Below, one piece after another: positions 1 through 6,190 of a stretch of DNA of 6,190 nt. The DNA is from Acidobacteriota bacterium. Its GTDB lineage: Bacteria; Acidobacteriota; Terriglobia; Terriglobales; Acidobacteriaceae. The position numbers and the translations under genes are program-made. The notes below the pieces were generated by a model. That model was not told where the DNA came from and did no database searches. It saw only the letters and a list, made by a program, of their open reading frames with translations. Position 1 is the stretch's first letter. Each line of letters begins with the position of its first letter. The stretch is taken from positions 1 through 6,190 of the forward strand of contig JAJYSL010000263.1 of the NCBI GenBank assembly GCA_021793595.1, written 5' to 3'.

Positions 1-489
1 CGCATTGCCAATCAATATGGATTGTTTGCGGTGATGACGCCGAATCTTTATGAGATTGAGTTTCAAGGCTCCGACGATGGCCACACATGGATTGCGTATC
101 CGTTCCGCTACAAGCCTCAGGATGTGCATCAAGCTCCCGGCATCTATGCGCCGTATCAGCCGCGCTTCGACTGGAACCTGTGGTTTGCGTCGCTGGGCTC
201 GTGGACGCAATATCCGATTGTGCCGCGAACGGAAGTACTGCTGCTATCGAACGACCCGGATGTGCTGGCCTTGTTTGCGGGGAATCCATTTCCCAAATAT
301 CCTCCGCGCGAGGTGCGGGCGGTGCTATGGCAATATTGGTTTACCAGCATGGCGGAAAAGCGGGCCACGGGAAAATGGTGGCGCCGCAAACTGCTGGGCC
401 CGTATGCACCCACTGTGGTGATGAAGCCGGATGGAAAAATTGGCATGGTGCGAGAGGAAGGGCCGGAGATGATGGCCCCGCCGCAGTAG
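1..489 (+). CDS. Lipase maturation factor family protein, C-terminal part (5' truncated by window edge)
   Basis: The frame is open from base 1 and ends with TAG at 487-489, giving 162 residues of a longer protein. The fragment resembles the soluble C-terminal domain of bacterial lipase maturation factor (LMF/DUF1222) proteins. It starts with RIANQYGLFAVMT, followed by a substituted 'EGSxDGxxW' block (EFQGSDDGHTWIAYPFRYKP), a Pro/Arg/Trp-rich core (APYQPRFDWNLWFASLG, about residues 47-63), 'NPFPKYPPREVRAVLW' and the closing 'RATGKWWRRKLLGPY'. Family knowledge: vertebrate LMF1 is a multipass ER membrane protein needed for folding of lipases; the role of the bacterial members is not established. 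The membrane-spanning N-terminal half would lie upstream of the window, so topology cannot be checked here. The last ~25 residues are less conserved in appearance. The next gene starts 122 bases downstream on the same strand, which makes co-transcription plausible. Family call is confident; function is not. Confidence 0.88.
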   Translation, partial: RIANQYGLFAVMTPNLYEIEFQGSDDGHTWIAYPFRYKPQDVHQAPGIYAPYQPRFDWNLWFASLGSWTQYPIVPRTEVLLLSNDPDVLALFAGNPFPKYPPREVRAVLWQYWFTSMAEKRATGKWWRRKLLGPYAPTVVMKPDGKIGMVREEGPEMMAPPQ

Positions 490-611
490 AGGCTTTCGCC
501 TGGGCGCTGCGTTCGCGCAGGATGCATGCGCCGCTGCACGGAAGTGAAGGAAGCTGCGCGAGCCGTGGACGAAGTCCGCGGAAGCAGGGAAAATGCTCTA
601 GAGTTGAGTGG
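490..611 (+). other. Intergenic gap with small hairpins
   Basis: This 122-base spacer separates the lipase maturation factor gene from the flavoprotein gene. Three potential hairpins are visible. AGGC/GCCT (490-493 with 498-501) has a 4-base loop. CTGCG/CGCAG (507-511 with 516-520) closes on TTCG. The strongest is CCGTGGAC/GTCCGCGG (563-570 with 574-581) around a GAA loop, extendable by CTGC/GCAG (554-557 with 584-587) across an internal loop. None is followed by a T-run, so none is a convincing intrinsic terminator. I see no clear promoter. Confidence 0.4.
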
Positions 612-2051
612 ATGCCCGAATCCTCTCGCGATCTTCGGCACAGGCAAGCGTCGGTCATCGGTTCCGGCCCTAACGGCCTTGCTGCGGCGATTGTGCTGGC
701 GGCGGCTGGATTGCAGGTGCTGGTGCAGGAGGCCGAAGCGCAGCCGGGCGGCGCGGCCCGCACCATGGAACTGACCCTGCCCGGGTTTCATCATGATTTC
801 GGTTCCGCGGTGCACCCCATGGCCGCGGGATCGCCATTTTTTTCTTCGCTGCCGCTGGCGGAGCACGGCCTGGAATGGATCCATTCGCCGGCACCGCTGG
901 CGCATCCCTTTGACGACGGAACGGCGGTTACGCTGGAGCGTGATCTGCTCGACGCGCAGGTTGCGCTGGGAGAGGATGGCAGCGCGTGGCGCAGCATGAT
1001 GGAGCCGTTCGCCGCAAGATGGAACGATTTGGCAGAAGATATTTTGCGGCCGATGGTGCGGGTGCCGCGCCATCCTTTTCTGCTGGCGCAATTCGCGCCG
1101 GATGCAGTATTGCCGGCGACGTGGGTGGCGGGCAGAAGGTTTCGCAACCGGCGTACGCAGGCGTTGTTTGCCGGGCTGGCGGCGCATTCTTTCTTGAACC
1201 TCGATGCGCCGCTGAGCGCCTCGTTCGGCATGGTTCTGGGAGCGGCTGCGCACGCGGTTGGCTGGCCCATTCCACGTGGAGGGGCACAGTCCATAACCGA
1301 CGCCTTGGCGGCGCACCTGGCGCAGCTGGGCGGCAAGATCACGACTTCGTCTCGCATTGAGAGTTTCGATCAGTTACCCAATTGCGATCTCACACTGTGC
1401 GACATCACTCCGCGTCAGATGCTGCATCTAGCGCAGGGAAAGCTGTCGAGCGGTTATCGGGGGCAACTGGAAAATTTTCGATACGGTCCCGGGATCTTCA
1501 AGGTGGATTACGCGCTGTCCGCTCCAATACCGTGGGCGGCGGGAGAGTGTTGCCGCGCGGCGACCGTGCACCTGGGGGGAACGATGGAAGAAATTGCCGC
1601 TTCGGAGGCAGCCGTGGCGGCGGGACGGCCGGCAGAACGTCCCTTCATTTTGCTCTCACAGCCGACGTTGTTCGATCCGTCGCGCGCTCCCGCGGGTCAA
1701 CACATCGCGTGGGCCTATTGCCACATTCCGAACGGCTCGACCTACAACATGCTCGACAGAGTGGAGGCGCAGATCGAGCGCTTTGCTCCCGGCTTTCGCG
1801 ATTGCGTTCTGGCTCGCAGAGTTTTTTCTCCGGCGGATCTTGAGGCGATGGACGCCAACCTGGTGGGAGGCGATATCAGCGGCGGGGCCGTCGATTTTCG
1901 GCAATTTCTTTTCCGGCCAACCTGGCGGCAGTATGCAACCTCCATGCAAGGCATGTATCTCTGTTCTTCCTCCACGCCGCCGGGCGGCGGAGTCCACGGC
2001 ATGTGCGGATACAACGCCGCCAAGCTGGCGCTTCGGCAACTGAAACGATAA
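612..2051 (+). CDS. FAD-dependent oxidoreductase, phytoene desaturase / PYROXD2-like family
   Basis: A 479-residue flavoprotein, full length for the bacterial NAD(P)/FAD-dependent oxidoreductases related to phytoene desaturase and human PYROXD2. The Rossmann FAD-binding motif is at residues 15-25 (VIGSGPNGLAA), with the ribose-binding acidic residue probably Glu40 at the end of the second strand. It is followed by the second conserved block PGGAARTMELTLPGF and by GSAVHPM. Mid-protein blocks include AAHSFLNLDAPLSASFG, HAVGWPIPRGGAQSI and YGPGIFKVDYAL. The C-terminal FAD-binding signature is LCSSSTPPGGGVHGMCGYNAA (about 450-470). The substrate is unknown: these proteins are often labelled phytoene desaturase by homology, but no other carotenoid gene is present here. 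ATG 612 was chosen because it leaves 13 residues before the GxGxxG motif; an in-frame ATG at 522 would add 30 low-complexity residues, and the frame stays open further back only by overlapping the upstream gene. The Shine-Dalgarno signal is weak (AGAG at 600-603). The gene is tail-to-tail with the GH92 gene. Confidence 0.92.
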   Translation: MPESSRDLRHRQASVIGSGPNGLAAAIVLAAAGLQVLVQEAEAQPGGAARTMELTLPGFHHDFGSAVHPMAAGSPFFSSLPLAEHGLEWIHSPAPLAHPFDDGTAVTLERDLLDAQVALGEDGSAWRSMMEPFAARWNDLAEDILRPMVRVPRHPFLLAQFAPDAVLPATWVAGRRFRNRRTQALFAGLAAHSFLNLDAPLSASFGMVLGAAAHAVGWPIPRGGAQSITDALAAHLAQLGGKITTSSRIESFDQLPNCDLTLCDITPRQMLHLAQGKLSSGYRGQLENFRYGPGIFKVDYALSAPIPWAAGECCRAATVHLGGTMEEIAASEAAVAAGRPAERPFILLSQPTLFDPSRAPAGQHIAWAYCHIPNGSTYNMLDRVEAQIERFAPGFRDCVLARRVFSPADLEAMDANLVGGDISGGAVDFRQFLFRPTWRQYATSMQGMYLCSSSTPPGGGVHGMCGYNAAKLALRQLKR

Positions 2052-2063
2052 GTTGGGCTCCGC

Positions 2064-4349
2064 TTACTGCTGGCTCATGGAGGGCGGAGCGTCCTGCGGG
2101 GCGCTGCCCCACTGCTTATTCGGTGTGTCACCCATGTCAAGAACCAGAGTTCCGCCATCGGCGATGTCGGACTGCTGGAACCAGGGTTTGTTCAGCGGTT
2201 TTCCATTCAAGACAGCGGACTGGATGTATTTATTTTGTGCCGAAACATGGTTGGCGACGATGGTGAATTCCTTACCGTTGCCCATGCGCAGGGTGGTCCT
2301 GGCGAAGATCGGGCTGCCAATTTCATAGTCCGGCCGTCCCGGCGTGACAGGATAGAACCCCATGGCGCTGAAGACATACCACGAGGAAGTCTCGCCGCCA
2401 TCGTCGTCTCCCGGAATGCCGAGCGGAGTGTCGGTGTACCAGATGTTCATCAACTGACGGACGCGACGCTGCGTTTTCCACGGCTGGCCGGAAAAGTCGT
2501 AGAGGTAGGCGACGTGATAGCTGGGCTCATTGCCCTGGGCATAGAGGCCGACCAGTCCGGTGCCATCGGGAAATTGATTGAGGAAGCGGTATTTGGGCTC
2601 GCTGTACTGCTCGACGAAGAGTTGGTCCAGCTTGGCGTTGAAGGCGTCACGGCCGCCCATCAGGTGAATCAGGCCGGCAACATCGTGCTGCACGCTAAAG
2701 GTGTAAAGCCAGGAATCAACTTCGGTGGTGTAATCGCGACCGCCTTGACCGCCGCCGAGTTTGGGATCGAAGTGCGCGACCCACTGGCCGTCGGCGCTTT
2801 TGGGAGCCATAAAGCCGATGGCGGGGTTGTACACATTCTGGTAGTTATGGGCGAGCTTCAGGAAGTAGGCAGCGTCGGCGGTTTTCCCCAGATCTTTGGC
2901 GAGTTGAGCCACGCACCAGTCGTCGTAGCTGCTCTCCAGGGTGACGGAGACAGCCTGGCGGCGTTCGCCGGTGACCTGCGGCACGGTTTCCTTTTCTCCG
3001 TAAGCAAGCGCCGGGAAGAAACCTTTGTCGAAGTAGACGCGATCGAGACGTGTGAGCGGGCCGTGATGCCATGGGATCATCGATGCTTCCGTTGCATTCT
3101 TGCGCATGCCGGCATAGGCTTGCTCGACATCGAAATCGCGATAGCCTTTTTCGTAGGCATCGAGAATTAACTGGTCGGCATGGTGGCCGATCATCACCGC
3201 CCGGTCGCCGGCCACCGAGGGAAACGACGGCAGCCAGCCACTCTGCTGATACATGCGGATGTAGGAGCGAATCATATCCTCCTGTCCCTTGGGATTCAGC
3301 AGCAGCTGTAGAGGATGGAGAGAGCGGAAGGTGTCCCACGTGCCGTCGTCGACGTAGAAATCGTGTCCATCGGCGTTATGCACGGCATGGTCGTAGCCAC
3401 TCCAGTATTTGCCGTCCTCGGTGATATCGGTCATGCGACCCATGGAACGATAGAGGGCGGTGTAGAAGATGGTGCGTTGCTGCTCCGTTCCTCCCACGGT
3501 GGTGATGGCTCCCAGGGCATGGTTCCAGACATCGCGCGCCTGCGATTTTACCTGGTTGAAATTCCACGCCGGGATCTGCTGCTGCAGGTTGCGGTGCGCC
3601 TGCTCGGTGCTGATGTAGGAGATGCCGATGCGGACCTCGATGGGTTCTGCCGCCGTTGTTTTGTAGTCGGCGACAAAGCCAATGTGGTTGCCGGATTGTT
3701 TCGCGTCGTGCGCCAGGTTTCCGTTCTGCCAGGTCTGGTAAGAATCGAAGGGTTTGGAGAATTCCGCGTAAAAATATTGCTTCGCTCCTTCGCCTGTAGA
3801 GTCGCTGCTCTCGTTATGAGTGTTGCCATCCGAACTGCCCTCGACAATTCGGTTCCCGAGAACGGTAATTTCAGATCCGGGTCTCAAGCTGAGCACAAGA
3901 TGGGCATGTGGACTGGTCGGAAACGTAAAGCGGTAATAGGCTGCATCCTGGGTGGGAGCCAGTTCCGCCTTGATGTTCCAGGTTTGCAGCGCGGCTTCGT
4001 AGTAGTAGGGAGTCGCGGTCTCAAAATCGTGATCGTACTCCGATGCGTACGCCTTGGCGTCCGTTTCCACGGGGCCGGTCGAAGCCATCAGAATCGCCGG
4101 ACCCGCCGGAAAGCCGTAGATTTGGTCCGCCAGGTAGCGATCGGTGATTCCGGGAGTGGTGATCGGGGCTAGTCGCGCCATGCCGTGCGGATACTGCGCG
4201 TAGGGAATGGTGGCGGTAAGCAGCTGTCCGATACCTCCAATATTCGGAGAAACATAGTCGACGGGTGCTTTGGACTGGGGCAGGGGAGCGGCAAGAACAG
4301 TGACGCCGCTGAGAAGCAAGGCGAGCAAGGCGGATTGCGATATTTTCAT
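2064..4349 (-). CDS. Secreted glycoside hydrolase family 92 (alpha-mannosidase family) protein
   Basis: A 761-residue protein read on the minus strand from ATG at 4349-4347 to TAA at 2066-2064. Residues 1-21 form a Sec signal peptide (MKIS, a hydrophobic stretch, then VLA-AP), with no lipobox Cys, so a periplasmic or secreted soluble enzyme is expected. GH92 enzymes are calcium-dependent, inverting exo-alpha-mannosidases. Family blocks in order: YQQSGWLPSFPSVAGD (about 367-382) with GHHADQLILDAYEKG; LESSYDDWCVAQLAK (471-485); TTEVDSWLYTFSVQHD (541-556), where Glu543 is the likely general acid; GNEPSYHVAYLYDFSGQPWKT (606-626); and GIPGDDDGGETSSWYVFSAMG (644-664), where Asp648 and Asp650 match the Asp-x-Asp proposed as catalytic base. 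The length is typical. The N-terminal domain is divergent (see findings). The ORF is open for 45 codons further upstream, but the signal peptide and an AGGGA ribosome site (4361-4357, 7-base spacer) fix the start. Linkage specificity cannot be read from sequence alone. Confidence 0.93.
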   Translation of the reverse strand: MKISQSALLALLLSGVTVLAAPLPQSKAPVDYVSPNIGGIGQLLTATIPYAQYPHGMARLAPITTPGITDRYLADQIYGFPAGPAILMASTGPVETDAKAYASEYDHDFETATPYYYEAALQTWNIKAELAPTQDAAYYRFTFPTSPHAHLVLSLRPGSEITVLGNRIVEGSSDGNTHNESSDSTGEGAKQYFYAEFSKPFDSYQTWQNGNLAHDAKQSGNHIGFVADYKTTAAEPIEVRIGISYISTEQAHRNLQQQIPAWNFNQVKSQARDVWNHALGAITTVGGTEQQRTIFYTALYRSMGRMTDITEDGKYWSGYDHAVHNADGHDFYVDDGTWDTFRSLHPLQLLLNPKGQEDMIRSYIRMYQQSGWLPSFPSVAGDRAVMIGHHADQLILDAYEKGYRDFDVEQAYAGMRKNATEASMIPWHHGPLTRLDRVYFDKGFFPALAYGEKETVPQVTGERRQAVSVTLESSYDDWCVAQLAKDLGKTADAAYFLKLAHNYQNVYNPAIGFMAPKSADGQWVAHFDPKLGGGQGGRDYTTEVDSWLYTFSVQHDVAGLIHLMGGRDAFNAKLDQLFVEQYSEPKYRFLNQFPDGTGLVGLYAQGNEPSYHVAYLYDFSGQPWKTQRRVRQLMNIWYTDTPLGIPGDDDGGETSSWYVFSAMGFYPVTPGRPDYEIGSPIFARTTLRMGNGKEFTIVANHVSAQNKYIQSAVLNGKPLNKPWFQQSDIADGGTLVLDMGDTPNKQWGSAPQDAPPSMSQQ

Positions 4350-4712
4350 GATTTTTTCCCTGGAGAGATGCGCGTTGCAAAGGAGACGCAGACATTCCAG
4401 CCTGAGGAGTTCCGATTCGAGGCACGCTCTCGAGCTGGGTACGGTTCCATCCACCACGCTAGAACAGGCAACGGCATCTGGCAACTTTTGACCGAGACGA
4501 ATCTGTCCCGGAGGGGGCGGGAAAATGTGGCGGCAGGGAGGGAATTGATTTATGGCGCCAGGTTATCCGTTGTAAGGAGTATGGTGACGTAGTGCGTCAG
4601 AGATGCCTCCAACTTGCCCCATGCATGGCGGGTTGAGGACCTCGGTTCAGGGAAAAGCTGCGTCGCGATGGTTGCTTTGCCCTACACCTAAAGGAAAATG
4701 CTCCAATTTCGG

Positions 4713-4741
4713 CTGTGTCCGCGACAGCATCGCGGGCGCGG
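4713..4741 (+). promoter_or_regulatory. 5' leader hairpin upstream of the sulfatase ribosome binding site
   Basis: Bases 4713-4724 pair with 4730-4741 to give a continuous 12-bp stem around a 5-base loop (CAGCA). The inner six pairs are perfect (CCGCGA with TCGCGG), and the outer six contain three G-U wobbles alternating with C-G or G-C pairs. The wobbles work only in RNA of the sulfatase sense strand; in the opposite transcript they become C-A mismatches. The stem ends 6 bases before the AAAGGA ribosome site. There is no T-run after it, so it is not a standard intrinsic terminator. A role in translation or mRNA stability is inference. Confidence 0.45.
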
Positions 4742-4747
4742 ATTTAT

Positions 4748-4753
4748 AAAGGA
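4748..4753 (+). promoter_or_regulatory. Ribosome binding site of the sulfatase gene
   Basis: AAAGGA lies 6 bases before ATG 4760, a near-ideal Shine-Dalgarno spacing. It supports this start over the in-frame GTG at 4715, as does the twin-arginine motif that begins only a few residues after the ATG. Confidence 0.7.
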
Positions 4754-4759
4754 TCACTG

Positions 4760-6190
4760 ATGTCAAAAACCTCTCGCCGTACATTTCTGCAAACCGGCGC
4801 CACGGCTGCTGCGTTTTCCATGTTGCCGTCTCCGGGGATTGTTCAAAGCCGTCCCCGCAAGAACGTCTTGTTTATCGGGGTGGACGATCTCAATACATCG
4901 CTAAGGTGCTTCGGCAATCAGACCGTATCGACTCCGAACCTTGACCGGCTCGCGGCTCGCGGCGTACGCTTCAACGCCGCCTATTGCCAGTACCCGCTCT
5001 GCAGTCCGTCACGAAGTTCGCTGATGACGGGGGTATCTCCGGACACCACCCAGGTGTATGGCAATCAACGCCATTTTCGCGAGAGCATTCCGAACGTGGT
5101 TACGATCGCTGAATTGTTTCGGCGGAACGGCTATTATTCCGCGCGTGTCGGCAAGATTTTCCACTATAACAATCCCGAAGGCATTGGCACCGACGGGCTT
5201 GATGACCCCATTTCGTGGGATTGGGTTTACGATCCGTGCGGCGTGGATCATCTGCAAGAGGAGCCTCTTGTCACGGACTTCACGCCTCATCGTGGCTTGG
5301 GTAGCTCGATCGCGTTTTATGAATCTCCGGCGAAGGATGACGAGATCACCGACGGCATTGGCGCCGACCATGTGATCCAGCTGTTACAGCAGCATCGCCA
5401 GGAGCCATTCTTCATCGCGTATGGACTGTACCGGCCGCACGTGCCATGGATCGTTCCCGCCCCATATTTCGCAAAATACCCGCTGGATCATATTCAGGCT
5501 CCTGCCTTCGACCCCAGCGAATTGAAAATTGCGCCGCCGCCTGCTTACTGGACCCAGCCTCCAAATTTCGGCATGAATGAGCTGCAGCGAAGAACGGCTG
5601 TCCAGGGGTATTACGCGGCCACCACCTTCATGGATGCGCAGGTCGGCAAGGTTCTGACAGCCTTGGAGACCCTTGGCCTGGCGGACAATACCGTGGTCGT
5701 GTTCTGGGCCGACCACGGCTGGCAACTGGGACAACATGGCCAGTGGATGAAGCAGACTCTGTTTGAACATGCGGCGCGCGTTCCTGTCATTTTCGCGGGC
5801 GCGGGAATTGCGACACGCGGCGGGACCTGTCCCCGCACGATCGAGCATCTGGATATTTATCCAACGCTGGCAGAGCTGTGTAATTTGGATGGCACGCCGG
5901 AGAATCTCCACGGCGAAAGTCTGACGCCATTGTTGGAAAATCCTACGGCGCCATGGAACAAGCCTGCGGTTACTCAGGTAGCGCGCCCTTCGGGAGAACG
6001 TCACGAACTCATGGGCTATTCGGTCAGGACCGAGCGATATCGATATACATCGTGGCAGGATGGTTATGCGGGCGAGGAATTGTATGACTATCAAACCGAT
6101 CCTCGTGAGCTAAACAATCTGGCTTCCGATGGAAAAATGCATCGAGTAAAACTCATCCTGCAAGCGCAACTGAACGACATTACGCGCGCA
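4760..6190 (+). CDS. Tat-exported Cys-type sulfatase, iduronate-2-sulfatase-like (3' end cut by window edge)
   Basis: Frame open from ATG 4760 to the last base: 477 residues with no stop. It would remove sulfate esters from a glycan outside the cytoplasm. Residues 5-20 (SRRTFLQTGATAAAFS) form a twin-arginine signal. The sulfatase signature is CSPSRSSLMTG, where Cys81 would be converted to formylglycine and Arg85 is the conserved partner. Metal ligands are Asp42-Asp43 (IGVDDLN) and Asp318-His319 (FWADHGWQLGQHG). Lys132 and His135 (VGKIFH), His227 (YRPHVPW) and Lys331 complete the site. From memory of human IDS (Asp45/46, Cys84, Lys135, His138, His229, Asp334/His335, Lys347), every catalytic position has a counterpart, and the first five are offset by exactly 3, so an IDS-type (S1_7-like) subgroup is favoured. 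The C-terminal block ELYDYQTDPRELNNLAS is normally close to the end, so few residues are probably missing. Cytoplasmic maturation by a formylglycine-generating enzyme or anSME is needed before Tat export; neither is in the window. The true substrate is unknown. Confidence 0.93.
   Translation, partial: MSKTSRRTFLQTGATAAAFSMLPSPGIVQSRPRKNVLFIGVDDLNTSLRCFGNQTVSTPNLDRLAARGVRFNAAYCQYPLCSPSRSSLMTGVSPDTTQVYGNQRHFRESIPNVVTIAELFRRNGYYSARVGKIFHYNNPEGIGTDGLDDPISWDWVYDPCGVDHLQEEPLVTDFTPHRGLGSSIAFYESPAKDDEITDGIGADHVIQLLQQHRQEPFFIAYGLYRPHVPWIVPAPYFAKYPLDHIQAPAFDPSELKIAPPPAYWTQPPNFGMNELQRRTAVQGYYAATTFMDAQVGKVLTALETLGLADNTVVVFWADHGWQLGQHGQWMKQTLFEHAARVPVIFAGAGIATRGGTCPRTIEHLDIYPTLAELCNLDGTPENLHGESLTPLLENPTAPWNKPAVTQVARPSGERHELMGYSVRTERYRYTSWQDGYAGEELYDYQTDPRELNNLASDGKMHRVKLILQAQLNDITRA

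Larger units (their letters stand above)
4350..4759. other. Divergent intergenic region between the GH92 and sulfatase genes
   Basis: These 410 bases lie between two genes transcribed away from each other, so both promoters should be here. For the minus-strand GH92 gene, the best sigma70-like candidate I found is TTGCCA (4484-4479) and TAGCGT (4461-4456) with a 17-base spacer. The -35 matches 5/6, but the -10 matches only 3/6, so it is tentative. No convincing -35/-10 pair was found for the sulfatase direction. Two perfect short palindromes, TGGCGCCA (4553-4560) and CCATGCATGG (4619-4628), could be protein-binding sites but are short enough to be chance. A strong RNA hairpin and a 20-codon mini-ORF sit next to the sulfatase start. 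No full-length gene, tRNA or mobile element is seen. Confidence 0.5.

Noticed and set aside
87..611. Upstream extension of the flavoprotein frame back to an ATG at 87 (654 residues)
   Set aside because: It overlaps the clearly homologous lipase maturation factor frame, the extra sequence is low-complexity and unlike any domain, and the FAD motif needs only a short leader.
156..1316. A 386-residue minus-strand open frame across the lipase maturation factor and flavoprotein genes
   Set aside because: It is Arg/Pro/His-rich, spans two well-supported plus-strand genes and is a typical GC-rich shadow.
2098..2110. GGGGC/GCCCC hairpin near the GH92 3' end
   Set aside because: It lies inside the last codons of GH92, has a 3-base loop and no T-run, and is explained by GC-rich coding sequence.
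2235..4172. Two long plus-strand open frames (2235-3170 and 3315-4172) opposite the GH92 gene
   Set aside because: They lie entirely antisense to a gene with strong family motifs. Their translations show no recognisable domain and look like complementary-strand shadows caused by GC-rich codon bias.
4350..4484. 45-codon N-terminal extension of the GH92 gene to an ATG at 4484
   Set aside because: It would bury the clear Sec signal peptide beginning at 4349, and the AGGGA ribosome site at 4361-4357 supports the internal start.
4506..4522. TCCCG/CGGGA inverted repeat with a G-rich loop
   Set aside because: The stem is only 5 bp and the loop is a G-run, so it is likely chance in GC-rich sequence; no terminator T-run or operator context is present.
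5384..6094. A 236-residue minus-strand open frame opposite the sulfatase
   Set aside because: It is antisense to conserved sulfatase motifs, has no recognisable domain, and there is no sign of a start signal of its own.

Overview
This window looks like ordinary chromosomal DNA from a moderately GC-rich free-living bacterium. The mix of a lipase-maturation-factor homologue, a phytoene-desaturase-like flavoprotein, a family 92 glycoside hydrolase and a Tat-exported sulfatase would fit a soil Acidobacteriota (Terriglobia) genome. That assignment is inferred from gene content and protein flavour; no rRNA or marker gene is present.

Layout: (1) bases 1-489, plus strand: C-terminal 162 residues of a lipase maturation factor family membrane protein whose start lies upstream of the window. 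(2) 490-611: a gap with several small hairpins. (3) 612-2051, plus: a complete 479-residue FAD-dependent oxidoreductase of the phytoene desaturase/PYROXD2 type, probably co-transcribed with gene 1. (4) 2064-4349, minus: a complete 761-residue secreted GH92 (alpha-mannosidase family) protein, convergent with gene 3 and separated from it by only 12 bases. (5) 4350-4759: a 410-base divergent intergenic region. (6) 4760-6190, plus: an iduronate-2-sulfatase-like, Cys-type sulfatase with a Tat signal, running off the right edge probably close to its natural end.

Two functional blocks are suggested. The left block (genes 1 and 3) pairs two bacterial relatives of poorly understood eukaryotic proteins, LMF1/2 and PYROXD2. 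The right block is a head-to-head pair of exported enzymes, an exo-mannosidase-type hydrolase and a desulfating enzyme, which would suit stepwise breakdown of a sulfated, mannose-containing glycan outside the cytoplasm. No transporter, TonB receptor, regulator or sulfatase maturase is visible in the window, so this is not demonstrably a complete polysaccharide-utilisation locus.

No undescribed multi-gene system was found. The most interesting non-coding signal is a 12-bp RNA hairpin (4713-4741) just upstream of the sulfatase ribosome binding site. It lies inside a 20-codon mini-ORF whose stop overlaps the sulfatase start. The GH92 protein also looks divergent in its N-terminal domain.
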